Source: Lachnospiraceae bacterium (GTDB lineage: Bacteria > Bacillota > Clostridia > Lachnospirales > Lachnospiraceae). From it: a DNA stretch of 64,000 nt. Position numbers and translations under genes: made by a program. The notes below the pieces were generated by a model that saw only the letters and a list, made by a program, of their open reading frames with translations, had not been told where the DNA came from and ran no database searches. Positions 41,492 through 52,803 of this stretch are shown here, piece after piece. Positions within the stretch are counted from its first letter, which is position 1, and each line of letters opens with the position of its first letter. The stretch lies in contig JAJQHY010000079.1 in the NCBI GenBank assembly GCA_021199495.1, forward strand, positions 1 to 64,000. The letters are read 5' to 3'.

Positions 41492-43141
41492 ATGACAGAA
41501 CCACTTTTTGAAGTCAATCATCTATCCATCGCCTTCCCGGAGGAAGTGAAGGGCAGCCGCGCGCTAACCCTGCATACCGTGGTGGACGATATTTCCTTCT
41601 CCCTGGAGGAAGGAGAAATCCTCGGAATCGTAGGAGAATCCGGCTCCGGAAAATCCATGACGGCACTGGCGGCCATGGGGCTTTTGTCCAAAGACGCGCA
41701 GATTCTTGGCGGAGATATCCGTTTTGACGGGCATGAAATTCTCTCCATGACCGAAGAAGCGCAGAGCTCCATCCGCGGAAATGATATCTCCATGATTTTT
41801 CAGGAGCCCATGACCTCCTTAAATCCAGTCATGAAAATCGGTGCGCAGATCGGTGAGACATTAAAGCTGCATACAACTTTGAATAAAGAAGAAATTCATC
41901 TGAAAGTCCTGGACACTCTGACAGACGTTGGGTTGCCTGATCCGGAAGCCCTTTGCTGCAAATATCCCCACGAGCTCTCCGGGGGTATGCGCCAGCGCGT
42001 CATGATCGCGCAGGCCATGATCTGTGAGCCAAAGCTTCTGATCGCGGACGAACCGACGACCGCCCTGGACGTCTTAGTGCAGCAGCAGATTCTGGACCTG
42101 CTGCTCGATCTGCACCGCAGAAAAAATGTGGCGCTCCTGTTTATTTCCCACGATCTGAACGTCATCAAAAAGCTCTGTGACAACGTCCTGGTGATGTATG
42201 AAGGCAAGATTGTGGAACGGGGCGAGGTACGCCGCGTTTTGGAGCATCCGGAGCACGAATACACGAAGACGCTGGTGGCTTCCTTTCCGGAAAACGCCGC
42301 CGGGCAGCCTGAGAACAGCCCTGCGCTTTCCCTGCGGCATGTGAACGTCTATTATCAGGAAAATCAGCGCACGCTTTTTGGAAAAAAAGAGCACCGTCGG
42401 GTGATCAAAGATCTGTCCCTGACCGTGCAGGAAGGGGAAATGTTCGGCATCGTCGGGGAGAGCGGCTGCGGCAAGTCCACGCTGGCGAAAGCGATTGTGG
42501 GCTTAAATCCGGACTATGACGGGGAAATTGTCTTTTCACAGGATGGCAAAGAGGTGGGAACGCCCCGCGGATTCAATCACGGAGCTGGCTCCAGAGCAAA
42601 GGAAAAAGCGGCTGATCAGTCACTTTCTTCCTTTTATCGTCCCCAGATGGTCTTCCAGGACCCCTTCAGTTCCTTAAATCCGGTGCACAAAATCGGCTGG
42701 ATCATGACGGAGTCCCTGCGGGTACTGGGCATCAAAGATAAAAAAGAACAGCGCCGCCGTGTAGAGAAAATGCTCACAGACGTCGGCCTGGACGCCTCCT
42801 ACTACGACCGTTATCCCAGAGAACTCTCCGGCGGGCAGCGCCAGCGCGTCAGCATCGGCACGGCGCTTTTGCGCGATCCGAAAATCCTGGTGGCCGACGA
42901 ACCGGTCTCCGCGCTGGATGTTACAATCCAGTCACAAATTCTGGATCTGCTGCTGGAGCTCCACCAAAAACGGCGCCTGACCATCGTTTTTATTTCACAC
43001 GACTTAAATCTGGTGCGGCACATCTGTTCCAGGGTCGCGGTTCTGTACGACGGGGAACTGGTGGAGATGGGAGATGTGGAGGAGGTGTACCGGCATCCGA
43101 AGCACGAATACACACAAAAGCTACTGGAAGCGGCGCTATAG
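41492..43141 (+). CDS. Peptide ABC transporter ATPase, two fused domains (DppD-DppF)
   Basis: A 549-residue protein carrying both ATPase halves that are separate genes in most Dpp/Opp systems. Domain 1 (about 1-260) has Walker A GESGSGKSMT, signature LSGGMRQRV and Walker B LLIADEPTTALD. Domain 2 (about 270-549) has Walker A GESGCGKSTL, signature LSGGQRQRV and Walker B ILVADEPVSALD. Both have the switch His (FISHDLN). The first half resembles DppD and the second DppF. It powers the two permeases encoded upstream. Its stop codon abuts that of the converging GH31 gene in the six bases CTATAG. Confidence 0.95.
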   Translation: MTEPLFEVNHLSIAFPEEVKGSRALTLHTVVDDISFSLEEGEILGIVGESGSGKSMTALAAMGLLSKDAQILGGDIRFDGHEILSMTEEAQSSIRGNDISMIFQEPMTSLNPVMKIGAQIGETLKLHTTLNKEEIHLKVLDTLTDVGLPDPEALCCKYPHELSGGMRQRVMIAQAMICEPKLLIADEPTTALDVLVQQQILDLLLDLHRRKNVALLFISHDLNVIKKLCDNVLVMYEGKIVERGEVRRVLEHPEHEYTKTLVASFPENAAGQPENSPALSLRHVNVYYQENQRTLFGKKEHRRVIKDLSLTVQEGEMFGIVGESGCGKSTLAKAIVGLNPDYDGEIVFSQDGKEVGTPRGFNHGAGSRAKEKAADQSLSSFYRPQMVFQDPFSSLNPVHKIGWIMTESLRVLGIKDKKEQRRRVEKMLTDVGLDASYYDRYPRELSGGQRQRVSIGTALLRDPKILVADEPVSALDVTIQSQILDLLLELHQKRRLTIVFISHDLNLVRHICSRVAVLYDGELVEMGDVEEVYRHPKHEYTQKLLEAAL

Positions 43142-45382
43142 GATCCTCTCATACGGCTTCTCATACCCCGCATGTACAATCTGCGTCTCCACCGTTCCAT
43201 CTGGCTTCACCGTGAAATGATACTGGTGGTACCTGCCGTCCCGATAGGCAAAATCCTCCCCGTTATCCAGATAATGGTCATACTCGCCCTCGCCCGGGAA
43301 AACGTCCAGGAGCAACGTATCGTTCGGTTTTTCTCCCACATAGGACTGCTCCGGCATACAGGGCAGCACGGTTCCCGCTTTCACATACAGCGGGCATGTA
43401 TCGAGCGGCGCCTCGCGGACAAACCAAACCGGCCCCGTGATTTTTTCGCGGGTCCAGTAGTCGTACCACTCACCCTCAGGCAAGTAGACCATCCGATGGT
43501 TCGCGCCCTGCTGCACCACCGGCGCCGCAAGAATCCGTGAGCCAATCAGGAATTCATCATTGCAGGTCCGGACAACCATATCCTTCTCATACTCATACAC
43601 CAGCGGCCGCATAATCGGCGCACCGGTCTTTTCTTCCTCGAAAAACAGATCATAGAAATACGGAATCAGGCGATAACGCAGCTTCACATATTTGCGGTAA
43701 ATGGCGAGCACTTCCTCTCCAAACACCCACGGCTCCTGGCGGCGGCTGCCCATCGCGGAATGGTTGCGGCAAAACGGGGAAAGCGCACCCAATTCAATCC
43801 AGCGGGCTAAAAGCTCCGGCGTCGTATCGGCACAGAAACCGCCGATGTCCGTTCCTGCGAAGGGCATACCGGAGAGTCCTAAGTTGCACAGCTGCGGAAT
43901 CGCCATCTGTAAATGTCCCCACATGCTGGTATTGTCTCCGGTCCAGACCATGGCATATTTCTGGCTGCCCGCAAAACAGGCCCTCGTGATGACAAAGGGA
44001 CGGCGGCCGTCATGCTTTTTTAAGCCTTCATAGGTTGCTTTGGACATCAGGTGGCCGTAGACATTGTGCATCGCTGCGTGATCAGCCGGCCTGTCCTCGT
44101 CCGTGAATACGACATCGTCCGGCAGCGGTCCCTTGAAGCTGGCAGGCTCATTCATGTCATTCCAGACGCCGCGGATGCCTTTTTTCACGAAAAAGTCCAT
44201 TTTATCTGTCCACCATTCTCTGACCTTCGGATTTCCAAAATCCGGGAAGGCCGCCTCGCCCGGCCAGACCGCGTTGATATAAACATCACCCTCCGGCGTT
44301 TTCGCGAAATATCCGTTCTCCACACCCTCATCGTAGACATCGTAACCCGCTTCCTTTTTGACACCGGCGTCGTTGATGCAGACCATATGAAAGCCCCGGT
44401 CGGAAAGCTTCTGTAAAAACCCCTCCGGGTCATTGTGATAGCGTGTCAGATCCCAGGTGAAATCCCGGTAACCGCGCATGTAGTCAATATCCAGATGAAT
44501 GGAATCGCAGGGAATATCATGCTCCCGCATGCCATCCGCGATCGCCTGTATATCCTCCTGTACCACATAGCCCCACCGGCTCTGGTGATAGCCAAGCGTC
44601 CACTTCTGCGGCAGCGGCGCGGTTCCGGTCAGATACATATAGCCGCTCAGCACCTGAGGCATATTCGCACCCGCGATATAATAATAATCCAGATTTCCCT
44701 GATCCGCGCCGAACCAGAAATAATCGTCCGACTCCTGCCCCATATTAAAATAGCTCTTATAAGGATTGTCGAAAAACAGGCCGTACACATGGCTGTCCGT
44801 CAGCGTGATAAAGAAAGGAATGCTTTTATACAGCGCCTTGAAAGTATCCACCTGCGGGTCCGGATTGTCCGTATTCCACATTTCATAGTCGTAATGCCGC
44901 TTGTCCAGATACCCGGTCTTATCCCCCAGGCCGTAAAAATGCTCCGAACCAGTCATAGTCTTCACCACCTCGATCAGGTGGCCGCCCTCTTTGTCCGCCT
45001 CACCAGCCCTGTGTCCTTCCTCTGCCAGGAGCTTTAAATACTCCTCGCTGACACGCTTTAAGGGTATGCGGCTGCCGCGATAGTCCTCGCAGACCAGCGC
45101 TTCCTCTTCATCCAGAAAATCCACCTTGAAATCATCGCAGACACGCACACGCAACGCATCCGTCAGAATCCACAGGCCGTCCGGGCGCTCCTCCACATGT
45201 ACCTCACAGGGGATGGTTTTAACTACCTCGATCGCCTTCGAACGGTGTTCCTCACTCATAAAACCCGCGAAGACATTCACGATTTTCGGGGTGATGATTT
45301 CGATGCGTGCCTTCAGATGTTCGAAATGCAAGTGTATTGTCTGGTTTTTGATTTCATAGCGTAATAATCTGCCGCAGGTCAT
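43136..45382 (-). CDS. Alpha-glucosidase, GH31
   Basis: A 748-residue intracellular glycoside hydrolase of family 31. An N-terminal beta domain (about 1-215) is followed by the barrel with HQSRWGYVVQEDIQAIADGM near residue 265 and GVWNDMNEPASF near 410 (nucleophile Asp in W-N-D). MVWTGDNTSMWGHL near 482 carries the probable acid/base Asp, and SPFCRNHSAMGSRRQEPW is near 540. C-terminal beta domains complete it. No signal peptide is seen. The family acts on alpha-glucosides or alpha-xylosides; the WNDMNEP form suits alpha-glucosidase. A palindrome CGAATATATTCG (45396-45407) just before its ribosome binding site could be an operator. Confidence 0.92.
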   Translation of the reverse strand: MTCGRLLRYEIKNQTIHLHFEHLKARIEIITPKIVNVFAGFMSEEHRSKAIEVVKTIPCEVHVEERPDGLWILTDALRVRVCDDFKVDFLDEEEALVCEDYRGSRIPLKRVSEEYLKLLAEEGHRAGEADKEGGHLIEVVKTMTGSEHFYGLGDKTGYLDKRHYDYEMWNTDNPDPQVDTFKALYKSIPFFITLTDSHVYGLFFDNPYKSYFNMGQESDDYFWFGADQGNLDYYYIAGANMPQVLSGYMYLTGTAPLPQKWTLGYHQSRWGYVVQEDIQAIADGMREHDIPCDSIHLDIDYMRGYRDFTWDLTRYHNDPEGFLQKLSDRGFHMVCINDAGVKKEAGYDVYDEGVENGYFAKTPEGDVYINAVWPGEAAFPDFGNPKVREWWTDKMDFFVKKGIRGVWNDMNEPASFKGPLPDDVVFTDEDRPADHAAMHNVYGHLMSKATYEGLKKHDGRRPFVITRACFAGSQKYAMVWTGDNTSMWGHLQMAIPQLCNLGLSGMPFAGTDIGGFCADTTPELLARWIELGALSPFCRNHSAMGSRRQEPWVFGEEVLAIYRKYVKLRYRLIPYFYDLFFEEEKTGAPIMRPLVYEYEKDMVVRTCNDEFLIGSRILAAPVVQQGANHRMVYLPEGEWYDYWTREKITGPVWFVREAPLDTCPLYVKAGTVLPCMPEQSYVGEKPNDTLLLDVFPGEGEYDHYLDNGEDFAYRDGRYHQYHFTVKPDGTVETQIVHAGYEKPYERIL

Positions 45383-45521
45383 TTTCTGTTTCCTCCGAAT
45401 ATATTCGTTCAGTGCATTAAGTATACTATACCCATAACAATGGACACTTAAGTTTTAATACTGTTCGCTGACGTTCATTCTACCATGATTTTTTTATCTT
45501 CACAACCGCATATTTTTTTTG

Positions 45522-45550
45522 TTGTTTTCACTTCCAATCCCTGTTATAAT
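45522..45550 (+). promoter_or_regulatory. Promoter of the DUF2442 gene
   Basis: The plus strand reads TTGTTT (45522-45527), 17 nt, TATAAT (45545-45550), about 28 nt before the start codon. Confidence 0.7.
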
Positions 45551-45577
45551 CACCATGGAGAGAAGAAAGGGGCACAT

Positions 45578-45895
45578 ATGGCAGACAGAAAACTGGATTT
45601 CACACTTTTTTTCCCGGAAGTATATCAGGCCGTGGCAGGGAAAGATTATATGGTATATGCCTATATGAACGACGGCGCCATGCGGGCGCTGGACATGAAG
45701 CCCCTCATTGAAAGTGGCGGCGTCTATGAACCGTTAAAAGATCCGGAACTGTTTAAAACGAAGCTGACTGTAATCGGATACACTGTCGCCTGGGATCTGA
45801 ATGGAACCCGGGACGAATACCGCTGTATTGACGTCGACCCTTTTGTCGTATTTAACAGTCCTGTCGTAGATGATATCCCAGATGAACTTTTTTGA
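45578..45895 (+). CDS. DUF2442 protein
   Basis: A 105-residue small cytoplasmic protein of the DUF2442 type. FPEVYQAVAGKDYMVYAYMNDGAMRALDM is the conserved first part, with LKDPELFKTKLTVIGYTVAWDLNG near residue 60 and the short C-terminal segment YRCIDVDPFVVFNSP. Relatives often sit next to DUF4160 proteins in toxin-antitoxin-like pairs, but no partner is visible here. The start is ATG 45578 with AGAAAGGGG upstream; the longer frame to 45485 covers the promoter and is rejected. Function unknown. Confidence 0.75.
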   Translation: MADRKLDFTLFFPEVYQAVAGKDYMVYAYMNDGAMRALDMKPLIESGGVYEPLKDPELFKTKLTVIGYTVAWDLNGTRDEYRCIDVDPFVVFNSPVVDDIPDELF

Positions 45896-45985
45896 ATCCT
45901 GTTACGACATTCTTTTCCTGAAATTCTTATAAACAAAACAACTGCCGCAGGTGAACCATCTGATCACCCCGCGGCAGCTTTTTGT

Positions 45986-47983
45986 TTAAGCCTCTTTGAT
46001 TTCATATTCCCCGGTCTTTAAATCAACCGTTACCGTCGTTCCATCCGCAAAAACAGTCCGCTGTCTGTCGTAATCTCCATCCAGGAATTCATGCCGCACC
46101 ATCTCGCACTTGGCAACCCGCTCCTGCAGACTGCTCACGACCGCACACCGGGCGATTTCTTCCTCAAGCTTTCGCTCTGCCTCGCTGTCAAACGCACCGT
46201 CCGTGTCCGGGTATGCGCCGTCGCGGTCCAGGTAGGGTGCGCCGCCGTTTAAGAGGGCATAGAGCATATAATCCTCCCCATCCTCCTGCCGGTCCATGAA
46301 CCAGGGCAGGATCATGCAGTCGTGATATACCAGGTTAAAGAGCGGCACAGGTATACCGCGTCTGGGTGCTCCCGGTTTCTGAAGCATGAAATCATAAGGG
46401 CCGTAATGACAGAATACCAGATTTCGCATGGCCCAGTCGCTGCACTCCTCGCTGCTGGGGAGGATTCCCTTCGACCACAGATAAGAAAAGCAGGCGCTGC
46501 GGTATTCCAGGCATTCCTTTCGCCTCATCTTATGACGCAGATGCGCACACTCATCCGGCTCATTACAGGTAAACACATCCAGATAGGAAGCCTGCAGGCG
46601 AATGCCGTGCTTAAGAACCTCCTCAAAATTGCGCTTCACATAATAGGGCGCCTGCGTGGCGCAGAGGTAATTCTGCCTGCCGCCCGCCCAGACCGCCATC
46701 TCAAAGACCGAACCGTCCGCCGCGTGGAGGGCAAACTCCCGATCATACGTAGCCGCATCCATATAATAATCCCGGTACTGGTCATGCAGGCCAAAGAGGT
46801 AACCGCAGTCCTGAAGCGTATCCGACAGCTCTTTGAAACCTTCCCAGCCGCCCGCCTCCGGACAGGCCGGCAGATAATCCGGGTGCTGATTGTCATAGCC
46901 TGGCGCGCCCCAGCCGTCCAGGTGCAGGTAAAGCTTTTTCACGCCCTTTTTGTGATAACGCAGAATCTCCGTGGTGCGGGCATGGAAGGGAACCACAACG
47001 TCATTTTTCTCCGGATGCTCTTTGTCATAAAACTTAGAATCAGGCGAAACATGCTTTTTGATTCCCTTATGTACAACGGCCGCTCCAATCAGATCATCCA
47101 CCAGCGGATTGCGGGCCGCTTTTTCTTTTAATGTTGTCAGAAGACCTGTCTCAATCGCATAGCTCCGATATACCTTGCACAGGTCATTATAATCACAGTT
47201 TTCCAGAAAAACATACCGCAGACTGCGGCGATAAGAAAACGCTCCCAGGCTCGGCAGAAAATACGCCCCCACATGCGTATAAGGGCCACCCGCCTTGTGG
47301 TCGATATAATATCCAGCGTCCCATGGCGTCTCACAGATCGCGATATAGCCGTGCCCTTCCTCCACCTGACCAAACCATGACATGTAGGCCCCGGAGGAAC
47401 AGAATTGTCCGTCAAAGGGTAATTTGCCGACCTCATTTTCCCAGGTGTTCGGGATCAGAAGACCCTGCAGGACGGGCATGACTGTGTAGGCATCCGCGGT
47501 TTCTTTTGCAAAGGAAAAATACCCCGGCCAGAGGATTTTTAAAAAAGGAAGGTCCCCCTGTCCCGGTATCAGCTCAAAGTGAAGCGCCTGCGCAGCGGTC
47601 TCGATCCAGACAAGCGTCTCGAAGGAAAACTTCCGATTCTTATAACTCTCAATTGTCTCTTCGGTTGTTGCGGCCGCTTCGCCGCCAATATCCGGACTAC
47701 AGTCCTGATGCCGACCCGTTTCATTTCCAGTATCCTGACAGGTCACATTTTCCCACTCATAATGGGAAAGAATCCCTTCCCCTACGCCGCTCTTATAAGA
47801 TTCATGCCGGATCACATCGGCGCTTTGAAATAAAAACCTGCTGCCGTCCTTTAAACAAAAGCAGGGACAAAACGCCTCGTCCTGACGCCATACATGACCC
47901 GAAGCTGCGACTGTATACAGCAGCGTCTCACAATTCAGTTCCACATTTATTTTTCCACAGCCAAACCGCATCATTTCACCCAT
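45986..47983 (-). CDS. GH129-like glycoside hydrolase (DUF5696 type), probable alpha-N-acetylgalactosaminidase
   Basis: A 665-residue protein without signal peptide. N- and C-terminal beta domains surround a barrel with KKLYLHLDGWGAPGYDNQHP near residue 310, GYLFGLHDQYRDYYMDAATYD near 365, and LQASYLDVFTCNEPDE near 465. The Asp of YLDVF (about 468) and the first Glu of LPSSEECSDW, 43 residues later, fit a retaining nucleophile/acid-base pair as in GH101/GH129. The metal-binding-type HDQYRDY stretch also fits. GH129 enzymes are intracellular and remove alpha-GalNAc from mucin O-glycans. The next genes upstream, an N-acetylhexosamine kinase and beta-galactosidase, support this. The start is ATG 47983 after AAGGAG. 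The family assignment is from motif memory, not a search. Confidence 0.6.
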   Translation of the reverse strand: MGEMMRFGCGKINVELNCETLLYTVAASGHVWRQDEAFCPCFCLKDGSRFLFQSADVIRHESYKSGVGEGILSHYEWENVTCQDTGNETGRHQDCSPDIGGEAAATTEETIESYKNRKFSFETLVWIETAAQALHFELIPGQGDLPFLKILWPGYFSFAKETADAYTVMPVLQGLLIPNTWENEVGKLPFDGQFCSSGAYMSWFGQVEEGHGYIAICETPWDAGYYIDHKAGGPYTHVGAYFLPSLGAFSYRRSLRYVFLENCDYNDLCKVYRSYAIETGLLTTLKEKAARNPLVDDLIGAAVVHKGIKKHVSPDSKFYDKEHPEKNDVVVPFHARTTEILRYHKKGVKKLYLHLDGWGAPGYDNQHPDYLPACPEAGGWEGFKELSDTLQDCGYLFGLHDQYRDYYMDAATYDREFALHAADGSVFEMAVWAGGRQNYLCATQAPYYVKRNFEEVLKHGIRLQASYLDVFTCNEPDECAHLRHKMRRKECLEYRSACFSYLWSKGILPSSEECSDWAMRNLVFCHYGPYDFMLQKPGAPRRGIPVPLFNLVYHDCMILPWFMDRQEDGEDYMLYALLNGGAPYLDRDGAYPDTDGAFDSEAERKLEEEIARCAVVSSLQERVAKCEMVRHEFLDGDYDRQRTVFADGTTVTVDLKTGEYEIKEA

Positions 47984-48097
47984 TCTTCCGCACTCCTTTC
48001 GCACTCCAACCGCCATTCCTGTTCTGTTTCTCCACTTAAATCGTTCTCCCGCGGTTCACCGCTGTTTCCACGGCTTTCCTCCTGCCGGAGGCAAACA

Positions 48098-49207
48098 TCA
48101 ATCGCAGTCCCCTCTCAGGCATGCCTGCGGCGACATCTTCTCCCACTTTCTCTCCATATCGCTCACCAGCTTAAACTGTGTCCGGCAGCGGTCGAGATTC
48201 TGCCCCTCCCGCTCCGTTTTAAAATAAATGTCCCCCTCCAGATAATCCGCAAGAAAACGCATACCGCACTCTAACGTCATCAGCTTCGCGCCCAAGGGAA
48301 AAAGTGATATTTCCTCCTCCGTCAGCCTCCCTTTGGCGCCTTGCAGGAAACCCTTCAGGCAGGCCTGGTACAGCGGTAAGGAAACTGTAACCTTTTCGCA
48401 GTCCGTCTCATCCTCGGATGCCGTAGAGGCTCCCGAGCGGATGGCGTCCCCGAAATCAAAGGGTGCAAATCCCGGCATCACGGTATCCAGATCGCAGAGA
48501 CAGACCGCCTCGTGTGTCGTCTGATCGAAGAGGATATTGGCAAGCTTGGGATCATTGTGCGTCACGCGAAGCGGCAGCCTCCCCTGCCCGCGCAAATCCA
48601 TAAACACAGACATCTCTTCCCTGCGCGCCCGCACAAAGGCAATCTCCTTTGCCACAGACGCCGCCCGCCCGCACCGATCCTGTGAAACCGCCTTTTCAAA
48701 GTCCTGATACCGCCTGGGCGTATTGTGAAAATCCGGAATGGTCTCATGCAACTCTCCGACCGAAAAATCCGCCAGAAACGCCTGAAAGCGTCCGATTGCC
48801 AGACCTGCCTGATACATCACTTCAGGGCTGTCCGCCTGCTCATACGTTACCACATGATTCACATTCGTATAGAGTCTCCAGGCCTGCCCGTTTTCGTCCG
48901 TCAGATACGGCCGTCCATCCGCGGCCCGGATTACGGTCAGCGTGCCACGGTTCACATCCTTACCCTGCTCCTCCAGGCGCCTGCGCAGAAAAGACGTGAC
49001 CTTTACGATATTATCCATCAGACCGTCCACGTCTTTGAATACAGACGTATTAATGCTCTGCAGAATATACTGCTCTCCTGACGAAAACGCCACAAGATAG
49101 GTCGTATGAATATGGCCGTTTCCGCAGGGCTCTACAGCTACAGCCTTACCGCCGGTCTCAAACCGCTCCGCAATTTGCTTTAACTTTGCAGTCTCCTCTG
49201 CCTTCAT
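48098..49207 (-). CDS. nahK: N-acetylhexosamine 1-kinase-like (APH fold)
   Basis: A 369-residue aminoglycoside-phosphotransferase-fold sugar kinase resembling NahK, which phosphorylates GlcNAc/GalNAc at C1 using ATP. Visible sites are CGNGHIHTTYLVAFSSGEQYILQ at residues 28-50 (nucleotide loop), LRVTHNDPKLANILFD near 220 (catalytic Asp in HND), and VCLCDLDTVMPGFAPFDFGD near 240 (Mg-binding D-L-D). The start is the ATG at 49207 with GGGGAG six bases before it; the first ATG at 49279 overlaps the beta-galactosidase stop and lacks a binding site. It lies between the GH2 and GH129-like genes. A homoserine-kinase-like role is less likely given the context. Confidence 0.8.
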   Translation of the reverse strand: MKAEETAKLKQIAERFETGGKAVAVEPCGNGHIHTTYLVAFSSGEQYILQSINTSVFKDVDGLMDNIVKVTSFLRRRLEEQGKDVNRGTLTVIRAADGRPYLTDENGQAWRLYTNVNHVVTYEQADSPEVMYQAGLAIGRFQAFLADFSVGELHETIPDFHNTPRRYQDFEKAVSQDRCGRAASVAKEIAFVRARREEMSVFMDLRGQGRLPLRVTHNDPKLANILFDQTTHEAVCLCDLDTVMPGFAPFDFGDAIRSGASTASEDETDCEKVTVSLPLYQACLKGFLQGAKGRLTEEEISLFPLGAKLMTLECGMRFLADYLEGDIYFKTEREGQNLDRCRTQFKLVSDMERKWEKMSPQACLRGDCD

Positions 49208-49279
49208 CCCATGCTCCCCGATCATTACGGCATATTTACGTAACATATTTACAACTGGAAATGACTTCCATCCGTACAT

Positions 49280-52573
<3,294 letters not shown>

Positions 52574-52596
52574 TCATAAAACCTTGTTCTCATCAG

Positions 52597-52625
52597 AATA
52601 TACACTATTTTTTTCACATCTTCAA
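52597..52625 (-). promoter_or_regulatory. Promoter of the lacZ-nahK operon
   Basis: The minus strand reads TTGAAG (52620-52625), 17 nt, TATATT (52597-52602), about 40 nt before the lacZ start. Confidence 0.7.
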
Positions 52626-52667
52626 CAAGCGATTCCCTCTTATGGGACAGATTTTGTGATCGTAGCC

Positions 52668-52708
52668 AAAAAACGCCCGGACGGCCTTTACCTGACCATC
52701 CGGGCGTT
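52668..52708 (-). terminator. Terminator of the ABC/HlyD cluster
   Basis: A 10-bp-plus GC stem (AACGCCCGGA near 52672 with TCCGGGCGTT ending 52708), followed on the minus strand by TTTTTT (52668-52673). It lies about 95 bp after the last lipoprotein gene. Confidence 0.85.
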
Positions 52709-52803
52709 ATCCATTTTATCTGTTATTTACTGTTTTACCGGCTTCAGCTGTTATATCGGACATCATCTGCCGCCTTTGTTTCTGCTGCCGGTCTGCTGTC
52801 TCT

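Noticed and set aside
41492-43141. Fused ATPase as an assembly error joining dppD and dppF
   Set aside because: The linker between domains is continuous and in frame, and such fusions (GsiA-like) are known in peptide importers.
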